Part shown: piece after piece, positions 14,279-29,117 of the stretch
Layout of the letters: each line of letters begins with the position of its first letter
Numbering within the stretch: position 1 is the first letter of the stretch
Assembly (NCBI GenBank): GCA_024734555.1
Contig: JANPWX010000619.1
Coordinates: forward strand, 4,209,727 to 4,273,726
Direction: 5' to 3'
DNA length: 64,000 nucleotides
Source of the DNA: Trochalopteron elliotii
Lineage: Eukaryota > Chordata > Aves > Passeriformes > Leiothrichidae
The notes under the pieces: model-generated
The model's input: only the letters and a program-made list of their open reading frames with translations
Databases searched by the model: none
Told to the model about the DNA's origin: nothing
Position numbers and translations under genes: made by a program

Positions 14279-17200
14279 CTTAGTTTTGTGATTTTCCATT
14301 CTGCATTAGCTTTTGAAAAAGTGAAAAAAAAACCAAACCCAAAAAACCACTACAGGATAGATAGCTAGTGTTTCACAAGTCTACATTAATGCCATTAATG
14401 CTATGCTCTTCAAGTTACACATTGCTGTCTTTGCCTGATCTGACTGGTACAATGTATGCACACAACAATAAACCAGTTTTAACAAACACACATCCACGTG
14501 CTTTCTCTCCCAATATGATAAAATAGCACTATCAGTTGCTATGCTAAAAAGTCTTTTTCATTATTATATTAACTTCTTTCATGTGTGCCTCATTATTTCT
14601 TCATGTTGATTACTCAGTGGAAGAGTTGAATTCTATTTAATGCTATGGAAAAGGTCAGGGACAAAAGGGAACTCGAGTCTCTGTTTGCCATTTTAAAAGA
14701 AAACTACCACACTTGTGTTAATATTTGCTTTCACTTACAGAAGGTATACTTAGGCTATCTGAATAGCAAATCATGGTGGGCAGTGTGAATGAAAAAGTAC
14801 TGAAGTGAAGTTATTGATCTCAGGAGAAAGATGTAGACATGTAACAACTGATTCTTTTTCAACGGAAATCTCTGAAAATATTTGGGATTTTCATGTTATG
14901 GTTAAATGCTGTCCAGCTACGCAAATTTATCAGCTACACACTTCAGCGAATAGAGATGCCATTATTGGTATCTGATATCCAGAGAAGTAAAATAAGTAAT
15001 CAGAACATGCAAGTTAAAAGAAAAGGCTATTAAAATAATTGAAACTGAATGCAAAGTAAAAGTTACTACAAAAACATATTTCTTTTAATAAAAATATACA
15101 GGCACAGGACATGAATGACTTTTGGGTTTGGTCAGCTTGTTGATTATTTTTGGTAGAGGGAGCAAAAACATTGAGAAGAATTCTGGTTGCAATTCCAGTC
15201 TTAATTCACCAGATAGACAGTCAGTTTTAAATGCAAATATTACCACTGCTTTCAAGGAATGGTGCCAAACCAGGTTTTCTAAGAGATAATAAAGGTCAGG
15301 ATTTGCTGCCTGGATCCATTAATAACATTCCAAAAATCAGTATATTATATATTGTGAAAAATTATTTGTTGAGAGGCAATATTTCATAACTTGCTGAAGT
15401 GTTTGATTGTTACTTGTGAGAGTTTGCACGGACTGTAAAAAGGGCTCAGTCAGGTCAGGATCTTCCAGAATAGGCCCTGACAGGCCCTGATACAAGCAAT
15501 ACTTACCTTGCTTGATATCTGCCTTGGCTGTCAGAAGTAATCAGTGCAATATATCCCTTCCAGCATGATATTATCTTTTTCCTCAAAATCATACATCCTT
15601 TTGCCATCTTGCCCATCTTGTAAGTGGGAGCAAATAGAGAAGTTAAGCACAGGAAGATCAAGGCTGTAAGGAAAATGGAAAGTGCACTGAAGGAATATGC
15701 AAAAGACTATACTAAAAATGCAATTATGATCCAGGTAAAAGAAAAATGGCAGGAAACTGCATCTTGGAAAAGTTGATACAGGATGGCATGTCCTCCCACA
15801 CAGTTTTGGTACCAATATGCTAATGCTGTGTATATTTGACAGTAGTCTGCTCCAGCTTCTACATCTGTGACAGCAAAGGCATGGAACAGCATTTAGAATA
15901 GCATTTGCTTATTATTTAAAGTAGCATCTAAGTTCGTAGCTGCTATGGTATTAAAATATGACTCAGATAATCACTAGTTACTGTTCAATCCAAGATCACA
16001 GTTAAACTGGAGTTACTTATATGAAAATGGAATTCTAATGCATATTAAATTCTGCCTTTACACATGTTGTCTAAACACAGACATCCTGGAAATAATGTTT
16101 CATACATGTCAACACATCAGAAATGCTAACAAAGCTTGTTACATCTGAAGATTGCAAGGCATGTTCTCTTGATGAGATTAATGTAGGTGTTATTTTGGTT
16201 TTTTAACCTAGATTAACTTACTTTTTGCTTTTAAAAGCTTTTAAATATCTATAAATGACAGCTTGGTTCAGCTATTCACTGAAGATTGACTTATTCAGTC
16301 TAATTACTTCTTATGTTAAATGAAAGCATTGCTCATAAGTTCAATTTTACTGGATGACTGATCTAAAAATATACCTGCATCTCCCGTCCATTTTACACAC
16401 TGAATGAACAGATAAAAAACATCATTAATTCACTTTCACTAAGGTACTGTCTTTAAGAAAACTGTACCATTCAGTCCACAGAATTAAAAAATTAAGTTGT
16501 ACTAAGTGATTAAAAAGCACAGATGGTTTTCAACTCTGCAGAGAATGAGAACATAAAAGGCAATTAACAGAAGTTTCAGACCAGAACTACCAGCCAGAGA
16601 ACAACATGACATGGGGTGGTGGGGGGAAATTAAGAGGTCAGGATTGTGTCAGAGGCTGCTTCTAGTGACTCACTTGGCAAGAAGAGAATAGTTCCTTTGT
16701 ATTAATCCTCAGTGTCTCTGAGTTCACCTGGAACAGGGAACATTTTCTGTAACCTACCCAGAATGCACTCTATTTCCTTTCCCATGGCCTCTCCCAGAAG
16801 CACATCATCAGAATGCACTCTTCCCACTCAGCAGAGCACTCTGGGGAGCAGGGCATGAATGAGGAGAAAGTATCCATACCCAGAGAGAGCAAATAAAGTG
16901 ACGGTCACCATGTCCTCTCCAAGAGGAACTTCATAAAAAAAAAATGTTTATGTATTGCCCCTAACTTTCTCTATTCCCAATAACTTTGTAATTGACTTCT
17001 TTCCCAAGGCATACTTTTCACTATAGTCATATCCACATAGGCAAAATGTGCAGTCCAAAGTCACAGAGAGGGAGAAGGGGCACACAGGGAGAAACATCTT
17101 CATATATTTGTCAGTAATTTCTCTTAGTTGACCAATATAACAATGAAAGAATTTCTATCTAACATCAGTGGTTTGAAATATTTCAGGATTATTAGTAGGT

Positions 17201-18240
17201 CAGCGATAAAAATAATCTATTTCCAAGATTCATAGCATAATAGTTTATACAATTGTTTCCTTTAATAGCTCACAACTTTTACCATCTAACATTTCTCTTC
17301 TTTCCAAAACAAATTTCAGCTTCCTTAGTGTATTGTTGCTTATTTTATTGCTTTCATTTCCATTTTCTCCCTTCCACGAAGATTCCACCACAGAGATTAC
17401 GCAGCCATTCATATGTTCTGCAGGGCTAAACAATTACCAGACAAATACCAAACCATCTTACTGCCTGGGGGCCAAGAAGAGGAGTTTTCACATGTATGCA
17501 AAACCATTCTTGGATTGGAATTACTGACCCTGAGAAAGTTCATATCATCATCTTTTCCTGCTTGCTGATTTCACTGCTCATTTCCAATCAGCATGTTCCA
17601 TCTTGAAATAATTACACTCAAGAGATTAGTTCTACAGTCATGTGTTCAGTCTCAGAAACTTCAATTACTTGCACTCATCACAAACAACTTTGGCCCATTT
17701 TTTGTGTCATTGAAAAAAATTATTAGAATTTCACGCTCCTTTCAGAAGGAAAACACAGAAAAAAATAAAAAACAACCTTGTCGTACAAACTACTGCAGTA
17801 CCAAAGCACTGTCACTGCCCCACCCTAGGAAGGGAATAGTGTGGCAAATGTATAATAAACATTGTAAACTTCTTTCTTCATCAAGCTAAAATGACTGCTT
17901 GCCTCACATATTTAAAAAACAAAGTATATAAGTTGCAGTTAGGACTGTGATTTCCCAAGCACAGACCCTAAAGTTGGACAGAATCCCAGTTTCATATTAC
18001 AGTTGTGTGTTCCAGGTTGCAGGAAGCTCAGATTTACAGCCTTGGGATCACTGCTTTTTTGTGAAGTTTAAAACAGAAAGCAACTCTTCCCACCCTCAGC
18101 CCTGAGCTTGCCCTCCAAGAACAGTGTATACCTAGATGGGTACAGGAAGAGTTTCAATCATGAACGCCACCTGACTCAAGAAGAATTTTGAACATTTGCA
18201 GTGTTACTAAGCACCACTCCCTTTCTCAACCAAGTATTTT
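14279..18240. other. Intergenic, nothing recognised
   Basis: AT-rich. A slightly more GC-rich patch at 16600-16910 repeats gaatgcactc but matches no element I know. Confidence 0.6.
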
Positions 18241-18475
18241 CATAGAATCATGGAATCATTTAGGTTGGCAAAGACCTTTAAGATCATCAGATCCAACCCT
18301 TAACCTGGCACTGCCAAGTCCACCACTGAACCATGTCCCTAAGTGGTGAACCATGTCCACAACTGCAGGAGATGGTCACTCCACCACTTACCTGGGCAAC
18401 CTCTTCAAAAGGCTGAAAAACCTTTCAGTGAAGACATTTTTCCTAATATCCAGTCTAAACTTCCCTTGGTTCAGA
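18241..18475 (-). mobile_element. CR1 LINE 3' end fragment with a small internal duplication
   Basis: The plus strand begins catagaatcatggaatcatt and taggttggcaaagac, the reversed CR1 terminus, and runs to cagtctaaacttcccttgg. The 11-mer gaaccatgtcc appears twice about 20 nt apart (around 18328-18360) where the usual copy has it once. Confidence 0.92.
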
Positions 18476-21400
18476 TATGGAAGGGAGAATGGTAATGTGA
18501 CACAGCTAGTAACGGTAGATTTACAAAGTTGTAAGAAAACTAAACACAGTCAAAATATCAGCTCAGTGCTTCTTTAAGTTTGTTTTTAATATCTGATGAT
18601 GTGCAGACATAGGAAAAAATACATCACCTTTTAAAATTTTAAAATTTTTACCTCTAGATTTATTAACAATTTCTTTTAAAAGCATCATACAGCCTATACT
18701 ATTTATAAACTAGCATCAATATAAAGAAGAGATTGTTTAGGAGATGCTATCATACTACTCTAGTATTTTTTCTTTCTAAACACATCTATCATAAGCCCTT
18801 CTCAGTCTTTCTCAGTGTAAAAGTAGTAACCAAGGATCATCGCCCTCTTTCAAAGATTTCTGAAAGGTCTGAACACGAAGAAAATCTTTTGACAAACCTT
18901 GTAAAATGGTCACAGAATTCCCAAAATTATTCTTTTAACAGAAACGGAACATTGTATCTGCACAAGTCCATGGATACCTAAGGTCACAATCATTCAGCCT
19001 GGTACCTGTATTGCAAGTCAGACTTCCAACCCTTTCTATGGCCTTCAGCTTTCAACACAGTCAATACACTTAAACATTCAATCTGCTGTTGCAGTGTAAT
19101 TTTTTTGTGTTGACTTTCTTGTTCTCTGTGACATTTGCTTTTCCCTTCCTTTATATATTCTTCCTCTGTCAGCCTGAGGCCTCCTTCACATAGTTGCCTC
19201 TTTCACTACGTCATTAAAACACTTTTTCCTGTGATTCATTGATTTTAATTTTTTCCCGCTAGTAACTACATATTTCTATTTTATATGAGAAACTGTCCAC
19301 AAAATGGATTCCTGATTACATTTTCTGCTGAAAAACAAAGCAAATTTTCCTTTGTTCTAATCCATTTTTTCTTTTAATATAGCTGAAAATTGGGCCCTAT
19401 ATTCATATTTTCCCCTGAGATAATATATTTACATCAATATTTCATGATAGAATTGACTTGAATTTTGGGGATTCTTTGTTTAGGTTGGTCACAGTAGATA
19501 CCAGTGTTCATAATATGTTCAGAGACTGAAGTGACTACTAAAAGTCACAATAGTTTCTTTCAATGTCTTCCAGAATAGCAAGGGGACACATTTAAATAGT
19601 AGGACAAACGCAAGCAGCTTTTCTGAGGAAATATCCACAATTATTGTAACTTACCTGATCCAGACAGACCAAAGTAACAAAGATCTATAGGTTGGTCTTA
19701 CTGAAGATAAGACAAAACGAAGTCTGGTATCTTTGTTTAGAAGGAACCTACAAAATCCTGTTTCTTCAGAGTGCCAGAGAACTCAAAAGAAAACAAAAAG
19801 TCTTTTCTCATATCTTTAGCTTTTAGTCTTTCTTTAGTCAGTCAATCTTTAGTCAGTATGTAAGCCTCAACATTGAAATCCAACATTTCTCTCAGAGGTT
19901 CTGTGTTCTGTAGATATATTTTAAATTTCCTACTTTCCTTTGTCATTCACCACTTTTTACACCTATACAGCAAGGTTCCTCTGCCTATACAGTCCTACTT
20001 TCTGAAGGGTCTGACCATACCACAACTAAGCAGTGGCACATGTAACTTAAGATGGAACTTGCTTCTGTTTAAGGAAAAAAAGGTTTTCCCCATCATAACT
20101 GGCGAAAGATAGCATTTGCACATGCTGACTTTGACATCTTTTGCCCAAAACAAACAAAAAAACTCCAATAACTACTTAGAATTTCTATGTTAGATTTATA
20201 AGTGAGGACAACAAAGCCTTTTAGGCTTAGTGTGAAACGGTGCAAGTAGGGGAAGATAAAAAGTTCAGTTGCCTCCTCTGCCATTTACTCCAGTAACAAA
20301 TTCATGACTTAGCTATTATTAGTACCTCAGCATGGAACAGCTAGCCATAAGTCTTACTGCTTGCATTGCAGTAGGAGCATGGACTTTTGTTGCCACTATG
20401 AAGCAATGGGAACATCACTGTTGCACTGTATGTTCTCATTCAAGGATGACAAGATGGATATTTAGAAGCACATGTTAGCCTAGAGACACAATCCAACTTT
20501 TCTGAAAAATGCATATTCCTTGTTTGGTACAACAAAGTTTCCTGCAGTTGTAAGCAATTAAAGATTTGTGTAAAAGCTTCTTTTAGCAAAATACCTTGAA
20601 GTCACTTGAAAAATGTGTGTGGTTTCTGGTAATTATTGGAACCATTAGTAAAACAGATACAAATTCCCACTTATCAGCTCTACAGCAATAGCGGATGTTT
20701 TAGTCATTGAACTGCAAGTCAAATATTTGTCAATTGTTAAGCTACAGATCCCTGACATTTACCAGGGCCATCCAGGACTCTCTGTTCCTCTTCTATCCAA
20801 CCAATATGTGCTAGGAGCACTTAAGTTTTCCAATGGATGGCCTTGGGTATAGGGAAGACAGACTAACCCTTAGGCTTTCTGAGTTGAGATCATTAGCAAG
20901 GACTCTTTCCACCACAAAAGGGGCAGATATAATTAGTTTTTAAAGCAGCATTCTACTTAAGAAAAAATGGTACACATGGTGTCTGAGCAGGTTCTGAAGC
21001 TCAAACCAATATCAGGCAAAAACATCCTGTTTCAATGGTAAAAGGTTCCATTCAAAGGTTCCAGACCTTCAGTTATTAATCTTTTAGAAGAGGAAATCAA
21101 TTTCAGGGAGATCTCAAAAGACAATAATAGTAATTTTTATATCCCGTAGTTGTTCAATCTCATAAACTAGTTCTTCTCTGACAAGAAACCAGAATGACAC
21201 AACTTGCCATAACAAAGCAAAACTCTTTGACAGATGAGTCACCCTGTCATAAGAATGAAGAAATTAAAGTCATGCATTTACTAATCTTTCCAGAGTTAAA
21301 GAAGCAACAAGAGTGTGAAATAAAAAACTAAAGGTAAATTAATAAATCAAAACTCTCTTAGAATATTTGTTCCCTAATATCAAATACTATCACAGATATG

Positions 21401-22550
21401 ATGCAATTTCAGAAGTTCTGTTGCTTTCAGTTTCCATTACAGTTTTGGGCAATTTCAGTTATTTTTTAAACTCTTTGACTTAGCACGTAATTTTCATCAT
21501 GGATATCATTGTAAAACTATGGAAATATGCAATCTCATAGTCAGAAATCATCAACTTTTGTTCCATCTTTAATATCTATGCAAGTTTGATTTTATAAAAA
21601 AAAAAGTGAAAGAAAATTGCTTTAAGACACAGACACTTAAGAAAAAATAGTTGTAAGGAATCTACATTAGAGAAATAATGATTTCCTAGTTTCATAGTTT
21701 CTAACTCATTCAGCAGAATTTTCAAACTTTTCACAGAACCCTGGCCAATGCAAGTTTAGATTATGAATTTAAGGCATGAATTTACAGACTACTTACTCTC
21801 CTAGTCATCATATTAGAGAAATTAATCTGGCCACACACACAAAAACCCAACCACAGCTATAAACACTAATCAAAGAAAAAAGATAGGAGAGCCAAGTGGG
21901 ATAGAGATCAGTTGTTTTTTGACATGAATAGTTTTTGGAAACCTGGGTTAAAGAATTGACAGCTTGCCACCATGTTTTTAGAACACTACTACCTTAGATA
22001 GCAAATGCATCATGTTCAACACCTATTTGGATTTCTACCTAGGAAACATTGGCAATGAATTCAGAAGAACTCTCTTGATCCCAGAAAGGTTATAGGAGAA
22101 CTACTAGGAACTTACCAGCTTATTAAACACTCTTGTACCAATAAATTCATTTAACATCTGTTGTAAGCTGAAACCCTCATGATGCCTCATTGAGCTTCTT
22201 CTGCTTCATTGCACTTTTGTTTATAATATGAGGCTATATTTTCAAGTTGCAGCTGTGTCTAGAAACTCCATACAAACTAAAAGGAAACCTAGCAACACAG
22301 AACATTGAAATTTTTTTTCCTTTCTTCCTTTTTTTTAAAAAGCCACCAGATTTCATGGGGAAGTTATTTAGAAGAAAAACACTGCAATTTCATAGATGTC
22401 CTAGAAAAGATGAACAACAAGACTCAAAGTAGCATATTTCTGCTATGGAGCATGCTATATATTTTGTAGTATTTGTGACAGAATTTCTAAGGAGCAAAAA
22501 CTAAATCATACCTGTGAGAAGATGACCCTCCCATTGACAGCTTAGATCAG
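18476..22550. other. Intergenic, nothing recognised
   Basis: AT-rich. It has a local imperfect duplication of ctttagtcagt near 19825-19860. Confidence 0.6.
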
Positions 22551-23110
22551 TGTGGTGGTTTGAAAGCAAAATGAGTGAGAGGCTTCAAGTCAGAAATACA
22601 ATTTAATAGGAAGAAGAGAAAAAGAATAAAATAAAATAAGATAGATGCAATAATACAAAAGACCACTGACAGAGTCAGAATACAACCTGAGTGGGATGAC
22701 GGAAGCAGTGATCCCGTAGAAAGGTCTGGTAGCTCTGATCCTCTGGGAATCCAGTGGGTAAGGCCCCCCGTATTGTCCCAAATCCCAGATTATACCCAGG
22801 TGAGAATGCTTGGCTCCTCCCCCTGGGCAGAGTATCTCACAATGGGATAATGAGTCATACAGGGGGTCCTTGATGGCCCATTAAAGAGAGAGAACTCCCA
22901 GAGGGAGTTACCTATGAGTCCTGCAGCAGGCCATTAACAGAAGACCCATTAACAAAAGACCCATTAGCAGAAGACCCATTAGCAGAAGACACCTTAACAG
23001 AAGAGGGAGGGAGAAATCTGGAAGAACACTGCTTCAGCAATTGGTTTCAACAGTTCATGAAGATGGTGATAGAATACTTTGTGCATATCTTATACTTGCA
23101 ACCCAGGATA
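22551..23110 (+). mobile_element. Solo LTR, ERVL-like (5-base target site)
   Basis: It starts TGTGGTGGTTTGAAAGC and ends near acccaggata, about 560 nt. The flanks are atcag (22546-22550) and atcaa (23111-23115), four of five bases matching, as expected for an aged 5-base duplication. No internal retroviral genes lie next to it. A 15-base tandem repeat sits inside. The 3' end is the less certain border. Confidence 0.6.
22932..23006 (+). repeat. 15-base tandem repeat, five copies, inside the LTR
   Basis: The unit is cattaacagaagacc. Copies 1-4 differ by one to three bases; the fifth is less exact (ccttaacagaagagg). Confidence 0.9.
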
Positions 23111-23115
23111 ATCAA

Positions 23116-24900
23116 TATTCCAATTTTCCCTTTCTCAGCGAATTGACATCTACAGTTATTTTACCAGAACCCTTCTAGGTATAGCAAATGTTTATTTCTA
23201 TAAAGAAATACATACAAGGCCACTCCCCAAAAACTGATCAAAGCTTATATTTCTCAAAGCAGGCTTAGTTTTTCCAACCAGTGAGCCCTTCTGCACCAAT
23301 ACACAGCTGAGGTACTAAATGCCTCAGGAGCTGTGGACCATTTCCAAAGGCCGGATGTCCTTGCAGAGACATTCTGCAAGTCTGTTGCAGAAGCAGAGTT
23401 ATCGAGTCCTGAAGAAGTGCATAGGACAAGCTCTTCTACAGGACTGCAGCTTGCTGTCAACCTGGAACAATTCTGGCATATTGCAGCTAGTGTATTCCAG
23501 TGAAATACACTAACTTATCTTAGAGCTGACACATCAATGCCAAGATCCACTCTCAGCTGGCAGTGTGGACAGGTTGCACTAGGTTTGGCTTCCTCCCATC
23601 CTCTAAGACTATCTCAGACAGCTTCACACCCTAAAGCATACTTGCATGTTCTTGTGCCAAGTCGCAGGTTTTCATGCTACAAAGACATGTCATTTCACAG
23701 GTTCTGGATTCATCACTTCTACCCTGGATTACGTTTGAGTGGGACTGAGGCTCTGCATGGGGCTTGCAAGAGATTTATGGCAACTACTACAAGTATGCTG
23801 TGGTACTTGGCCTCAGTTCTCTAACACAGTCCCTGGCTCCATTTCACCTGGAACAGACAGCAGCTCAGATTTCCTCAGCCTTGTAACAGAAGGCAAGAAA
23901 ATCAGCAAGACTTCCCACTCTTTCAGAGGTGCTCCCTTCATTCCCCAGACCAATTTTCACCTACACCCTCAACATTCATGAAGGACAATAAACTCTGTAT
24001 TTTGCTGTCCCTTGTATTCCCTCCTACTTCATCTGTGTTGTGAACTTCTTTGTCAGGTCTCAGGTGAACTGTCATGGTTTTGCACTGACCAGTGCAATTG
24101 CCTTTACTGCAGTCATCAGCTCAGCTATTCATTCCCTAAAGGAACAAAGATACACTTTTTTTTGTCCATTTCTCCATCGATTGGGTTTTTAGCTGTTGAA
24201 GCACTTCTAAAGCCACATGTACCAAACTAAATTAATTCATCAAAGCCCTTAAGGCACAATCTCAGCATACAAAAGAATCCTGCCCATAAGAAAAGATTCA
24301 CCACCTGCAAAACAGGCAACAACACAGCCAAAAGAAAAGGATCTGTTGTACCAAAGGAAAAAACATAGAAAACTCCAGTTACATCCTTCTACTGAGATTA
24401 AGTACAGCCACTGGCAAACCAATACTTAAAATGCCAGCATGAAAACTGCATAAAATGTTAGAGTACTCCTTTTACTATGAGATTTTAAAAGTAATGTTTT
24501 CCTTTTCCTCCACCAGTATCTGATGTCCCAAAAGAAAGGGGGATAAAACCCAAACACTCGTGGAAAACAAAACATTACATCCATTTAAAAAAAAAAAAAA
24601 TCTTGCAATTTAGAGAAAAATATGTTTGGGCAACATGTATTTAGATTAAAACCTCTTCAGTGTTAGCCTAGAAAAGAAGTCTGAGAAGATCTCCTCCACC
24701 CAGCACCCAGCCTGGGGCACTGACTAATTGAAACAAATTAATATTGATTTTATTCCATTTTTCATAGCTCCACTCAAGGTCTTGTTTCCCTAAGTTCTGC
24801 AAGTATACAGCTCTGCTTTCCAAATTAATCAGTTTTATACCACTATCCCATATAATACAGGTTCTTAACACTGATCCCTGTAAAAGGCAGAAGGAATAAT
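23116..24900. other. Intergenic, nothing recognised
   Basis: Moderate GC between 23.3 and 24.0 kb gives several overlapping open frames of 64-95 codons. None has a recognisable domain. There is an A14 run at 24587-24600. Confidence 0.55.
24587..24600 (+). repeat. Poly(A) run, 14 nt
   Basis: Fourteen adenines in AT-rich DNA with no gene body upstream. Confidence 0.85.
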
Positions 24901-25172
24901 CACAGAATCATTTAGGTTGGAAAAGATGTCTCAGTTCATTGAGTCCAACCTTTGATCACTACTTGATGGCACTAAATGCGACATCCAGTCATTTCTTGAA
25001 CACCTCTGGGGATGGTGATTTCACCACCTGCCTGGCCAGTCTGTTCCAAAGTTTAAAAATTCTTTCCATGAAGAAATCCTGATTCCAAACTGTACCTCCC
25101 CTGGCACAGCTTGAGGCTATGTCCTCTCCTCCTGTCCCTAATGTGCAACTAAATTCCAGGAGAGGATTAGGG
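24901..25172 (-). mobile_element. CR1 LINE 3' end fragment
   Basis: The plus strand opens cacagaatcatttaggttgg, then the reversed CR1 blocks ttgagtccaacc, cctctggggatggtgattt and cagcttgaggctatgtcctc. It is 5'-truncated and clearly diverged. Confidence 0.92.
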
Positions 25173-28100
25173 ATGGCCAGAAAACTTAAACAGGTCTATT
25201 TTACTGGCAGGTCAGAGGGCAAGTGGTAAAGGACATAAATGGCAATCATATCTAATACCCCAGAAACTTGATCCCTAGAGCTTCCCAGCAGCAGCACAGA
25301 CACATCACTGCTGAGAAGGCAGAGCAGATAAGCGTACATGCTTGTTCTTACATGGTGCAAATGAATGTGCTGTTACCTTTCTACTGGTGCTTTGACAGAA
25401 GAGATTTACACGCTTCTGACACAAACTGCAGAGCACACAGCCATTGCCAAATGCTTACACAACATTATCAGCCTAGTTACGACCAGAAAGGTCATTTCTG
25501 TTTAACAAAGATAAAACAAAAGCTGTTTTTTAAGCATAAGTGAAGGGGGAAGATGAAACAAACACACATTTTCTTTTCATGAAACCAGGAAAATAAAAGA
25601 CATTTATAACAACGTGATTTATAGATCACTTTTCCTTTGTTTTTCTCAGGAGAAGATCAGAAATAGCCACAAATAGATTTATAGGCAGACTAACCCATTT
25701 AAATGTTAAATTGCAATCCAATCTGGCATGAGCTAGAACATTAGTGCCTGGCTTTCCTATCTGTTGACACTCCACACAGCAAAATCTTCCAATTACAATG
25801 AAATTGCTTTTCTGCTGGTGTTGCAGACCAGAGTTTGGGTGGGGATTTTTCTTATAACTCGATGCTAACATATTCCATTGGCCAGGGCATCCCTGAGGAA
25901 CTAAGTTTTCAGTGATCAGCCTCTTCCCTTCCCATAAAAAGTTTTGCTACAATCGCTGCAGGGGTTTGAATGAGCAAGTTTCATTAACTGCCTTGCATCG
26001 CTCAGGTGTCAGATTGCAGTTCAGAAAGCCTCATGGTCTTAAGGCGGGTGTGCCTGATCAAGACACCATTCCAGGGAATGGCAGACTGCTCAACAGGTCT
26101 GTCTCTTATGTGTTGTTCACAACATCTCACAGTACTTGTCTTCCAGGTACTTTGTACCCTCAGTCAGTTCTATGAGTCAAACCTTTCAAGGAGGTGCAGT
26201 CTCCTGTAATGCACCGGAGCACGAGGCACTGCACAGGTGACAGAGCTCAAGAATCATCACTCCAAGGGAGAACACAGATTAGTAGAGAGCACAGAGACAT
26301 ATGCTACCACTCCATAGAAAAACTTTGGAATTTTGTGTTGTTATCCACTGCATTGCATCTATGCAAAGCTGGCAGTTCAAGTAAATATATAATTTCAAGT
26401 TTTCCAGAGAGAAACCTAAATATTTCGGTATAAATGTCAATGAAGCAAAATTCCTTTACAGATCATCCCTGTACTAATTTTAGAAATTCCTAGCTAGCTA
26501 GTGGAGGTCAGGGAAGATAGACTGGATGTGTTTATCCAGGAGGCTGTAGCCTTTAACACTAGTTTTCTCAGTAATCTATGCTGAAGTCTCAAATTTAACA
26601 TCTAATAAGGTCTCTAATATTTAGACCACAAGTCGTGAACCCTGGTGATGACATATGCAGATAAAAATTAGAAAATATAACAAATAATGACTACAGCATG
26701 TAAGCAAAAACCCGTCACTATGAAGCCAAGATCCTCAGTGCATTCCTTAATAGTTTGCTTAAGCAATTTTATCAAATGATCTTTTCTGCTTCCAAGGGAT
26801 GTACTAACTCAGCAATAAGTGGGTGCACATTTAGATGTGATGAAAAACCTACTACTAAGCCCTAAATATACGCTTGAGTTTCTTCCCAACACCATCTGTA
26901 TTGAGATGGGATTAGTAGTTTTTTTAAACATACTCCAGCCCACATTTCTTCATCAGTTCTCTTAGTGTTTCATATTAAACTTTCCTCCTGTGGCTCTCAA
27001 AGCTTAAGCACTCCCCCACTGTCCTTCTGCTTGCCATTTTGCCTGGTGTCACCAGTATATTAGGAGAAATTTCTCACTCAAGGAAGTTCTTCTGTTATCA
27101 AGTTCCATACTGATACTTCTCTTCTACCAAAAAACATAATAAAATATGGCTATATAGTTTGTAGCTATCTTGTAAAATCATCTTTAAAGAGATGCTATGT
27201 TAAAAAGTAAATTAAAATTAATTAAAATTAAAATATAAATAATAGTATTTAACATTTTTATATTAATAGACAGAAAAATGAAACACTTCCATTTCTTCTC
27301 CTTCAGTTCAAGAGGTTTGTCTCTTCTTGTGCCAGCTGCATTACTTTGAAGTTATACTGGCACATGGAGATTATTTCCACTCTCTTTCCCCTTCCCCTTG
27401 GTATTCACTGCTCAAAAAAATATTAATAAAACTTTGTATAGCTAAATGCAAACACCTCCCATCCTGGCAGGGAACAGAATCTGTCTTGAAGGTTAATAAG
27501 CTAGAAATAAGACATTGACACTTTGCAGGGTTATGTGAGTGAAATAAACATAGAATTCCATTTTCCATCTCAAAATGGCAAAACAGACACCTACTGAATT
27601 AATGCTACATGGTTTTTATTGCCCTTAAATGAATCTGCACAGTGGTAAACATTCAGGGATAAAGATGTTTTTCAAGTGACTTATCCCAAGTCACCATGAA
27701 AATGGTGACTATTTTATAGCTCTGCAAATATATTTGCTGTAACTACATGTGTAAGTTGCTGAGAGGGCTAATTCTAATAGAAGAAGGAAAGGTAAGAATT
27801 AAAAGGTCATTTTTCTTCTTAAGAGGAAGTACTCCAACTAGGGGCAGGAGTTAGGGCGGCAAGCAGGGAGAAACTAGTCATGCAGATAAGCAGGGCCAAC
27901 AGGCTTGCTTTGATGAGATGGGTGAGGAAGTACTAATTTAAAAACCCAAGGTTAATGACAAAACATCTACACATAAGTTCAAGATGCTGGAGGTGCCAAG
28001 TGTGACCTCACCATCTGGAAGTCTTCCAGCTTCTGAATCAGTCCATGGGGGCCTGTTCAGAAACCTCCTAAAGAGCATTCAACCATCAAAACACACAGAT

Positions 28101-29111
28101 ACCAGTTATATCACGAAAACCATATCTGCAAGCCTTGTTCTTTAGAAAGGCGTGTAATACTCTCTGTGTGTATACATTGAAAACTGATGGAAAAACAATG
28201 TGCTTTTTTGATTATTTAACTTGATACTCCACTCCATTATATATGAACTTAATTTATTAAAATAAATGTCAATGGAACATTTATAAGCATCACAGAACAC
28301 TTCCAAGAATAAAAAGTGTTTCTATTTAACTCCTTGTGAATGTCCTTAACTGGTGCCAGACAAAACATACCATTGTGTTAGCCAAAGTGAAACTAATTGG
28401 AGAATTAAAATCCTTCCTATTACTGGAACAGAATTCATTCTAATATACATCATCTGTAAATTAATCAGTATGGATAAGCCATCACTTATAACACCAATCT
28501 ACTTGACAAAATAACTTCTCCAGTTCCTGGCATGTCACTGAGCCATTTCCCAACCACTGTAATTAGCTCCCAGTCAAACATACTAGTTTCCATTCAACAG
28601 CAAAGTTTAGGAATGTCTGACTGTTTACTTTGTGACTGAAAGCAGGTTCCCATTCCTAAGGACACAAAAAAGGGCTGATAGAAAAAGGAAAAAGAGTGAA
28701 AAGAACATTATCAAAGCCAGTCAGTCAATATAGTAAACTTAAAACCTAACCTATTAAATCTCAGTCTGATCAGCACACAGGGAAGATTGCTGTCCTTTTT
28801 TCCTGTGGGAACTTGTACATGGGCAACTGCTATAGAAGAGATATCTTGTAGGTAGGTCTTTTCTGGAAATGTTGTTTTACTGATGACATCTAAGAAATGA
28901 AATTTTCCCGTACGCCCCATGTGAGAGAATCAGCTCAAGCTACCAAGATGGTCAGAAATCTGTCCTGCATAAGCCAACTGAAAGGAAAAAAACAAACAGT
29001 AGCTTTTCCAGGGACTTGGCTGAAAAATAAAAGAGTTGCAAGGGCAGAAATAACAACTTACTCTTCTTTATTGTAACAAGATTATCCTAGATGTAGATGG
29101 ATTTTTATAAT
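25173..29111. other. Intergenic, nothing recognised
   Basis: AT-rich, with an aattaaaatt simple repeat at 27209-27236. The patch at 27840-28080 is more GC-rich but unidentified. Confidence 0.6.
27209..27236 (+). repeat. AT-rich simple repeat (aattaaaatt)
   Basis: About three imperfect copies in tandem. Confidence 0.75.
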
Positions 29112-29117
29112 AGAAGT
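29112..29117 (+). repeat. Target-site duplication AGAAGT, left copy
   Basis: Matches 29783-29788 exactly. Confidence 0.85.

Noticed and set aside
22918..23006. 15-base repeats considered as a CRISPR-like array
   Set aside because: The copies are head-to-tail with no spacers and lie in an LTR of an animal genome.
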